From an uncultured Clostridia bacterium (lineage in GTDB: Bacteria > Bacillota > Clostridia > Christensenellales > UBA1242): a stretch of 12,708 bases of DNA. The position numbers were made by a program, and so were the translations under genes. Position 1 is the stretch's first letter, and each line of letters begins with the position of its first letter. This document shows, piece after piece, positions 12,532 through 12,708 of the stretch. The notes under the pieces were generated by a model. That model was given only the letters and a program-made list of their open reading frames with translations, did no database searches and was not told where the DNA came from. The DNA lies in assembly GCA_947627585.1 (NCBI GenBank), contig CANQWP010000015.1, positions 1 through 12,708 of the forward strand. Direction: 5' to 3'.

Positions 12532-12544
12532 CCTTTGGGCACCA
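12532..12544 (+). repeat. 13-bp copy of the tRNA-Phe 3' end
   Basis: CCTTTGGGCACCA is identical to 12479-12491, the end of tRNA-Phe including CCA. It lies just before tRNA-Tyr. It is probably the remnant of a duplicated or recombined tRNA; an attachment-site scar is possible, but no integrase is visible. Confidence 0.75.
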
Positions 12545-12546
12545 AC

Positions 12547-12631
12547 GGGTAGGTTGCAGAGCGGCCAAATGCAACGGACTGTAAATCCGTCGACTATGTC
12601 TTCGATGGTTCGAATCCATCCCTGCCCACCA
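12547..12631 (+). tRNA. tRNA-Tyr (anticodon GTA)
   Basis: A class II tRNA of 85 bases. Acceptor GGGTAGG/CCTGCCC, anticodon loop CTGTAAA (GTA) in stem ACGGA/TCCGT, long variable arm CGACTATGTCTTCG, T-arm ATGGTTCGAATCCAT, discriminator A and encoded CCA. Confidence 0.95.
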
Positions 12632-12633
12632 GT

Positions 12634-12708
12634 GCTGGCGTGGCTCAATGGTAGAGCAGCTGACTTGTAATCAGCAGGTTGAAGGTTCGATTCCTTTCGC
12701 CAGCTCCA
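12634..12708 (+). tRNA. tRNA-Thr (anticodon TGT)
   Basis: Acceptor GCTGGCG/CGCCAGC, D-arm GCTC..GAGC, anticodon loop CTTGTAA (TGT) in stem GCTGA/TCAGC, T-arm GAAGGTTCGATTCCTTT, discriminator T as usual for Thr, and CCA ending exactly at the last base of the window. Only two bases separate it from tRNA-Tyr. Confidence 0.96.

Noticed and set aside
12269..12670. Open frames on both strands over the tRNA-Phe, -Tyr and -Thr genes
   Set aside because: They cover tRNA genes whose cloverleaf structures are complete.

Overview
The window looks like a chromosomal segment of a low-GC, endospore-forming Bacillota, most likely an uncultured Clostridia-type lineage. The evidence is a spore germinant-receptor operon (gerA-gerB-gerC type), the forespore operon spoIIAA-spoIIAB-sigF, Gram-positive-type ribosome binding sites (AAGGAGG), a Bacillota-style L10 leader and tRNA genes with encoded CCA. 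Species cannot be named from the sequence alone.

Layout. 1-3115: three overlapping + strand genes for a spore germination receptor (A subunit truncated by the window edge, B subunit with an unusual Lys/Gln/Asn-rich tail, C subunit without a lipobox cysteine). 3151-3434: a small XRE-type repressor on the - strand with its own promoter and an inverted-repeat operator candidate. 3478-3561: the broken 3' end of a second XRE gene on the + strand. 3626-6961: promoter, ftsH (membrane AAA+ zinc protease with a Lys-rich tail) and, overlapping by TGATG, an unrecognised single-pass membrane protein with a strongly acidic N-terminus; a terminator follows. 7058-8345: promoter, L10-leader attenuator, rplJ (TTG start), a three-hairpin spacer, rplL and a terminator. 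8397-10318: spoIIAA, a 379-base gap filled by two long palindromic repeat units bracketed by a 20-bp duplication of the spoIIAA end, then spoIIAB and sigF (coupled) and a weak terminator. 10322-11772: an apparently leaderless gene for a two-domain protein, nucleoside hydrolase fused to a calcineurin-like metallophosphoesterase. 11847-12708: a tRNA cluster, Pro(TGG), a CAT-anticodon tRNA (probably Ile2), Asp(GTC), Phe(GAA), Tyr(GTA), Thr(TGT), the last ending exactly at the window edge.

How the genes work together. The germinant receptor and the SpoIIA/SigF switch belong to opposite ends of the spore cycle. FtsH is a general membrane protease that is also needed for sporulation in B. subtilis. 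rplJL and the tRNAs are housekeeping translation genes. No defence island, CRISPR array, integrase or transposase gene is visible. The most unusual items are the hydrolase-phosphoesterase fusion with a GNYE motif in place of GNHE/D, the FtsH-linked membrane protein with complementary charge, and the palindromic insertion that splits the spoIIA operon.
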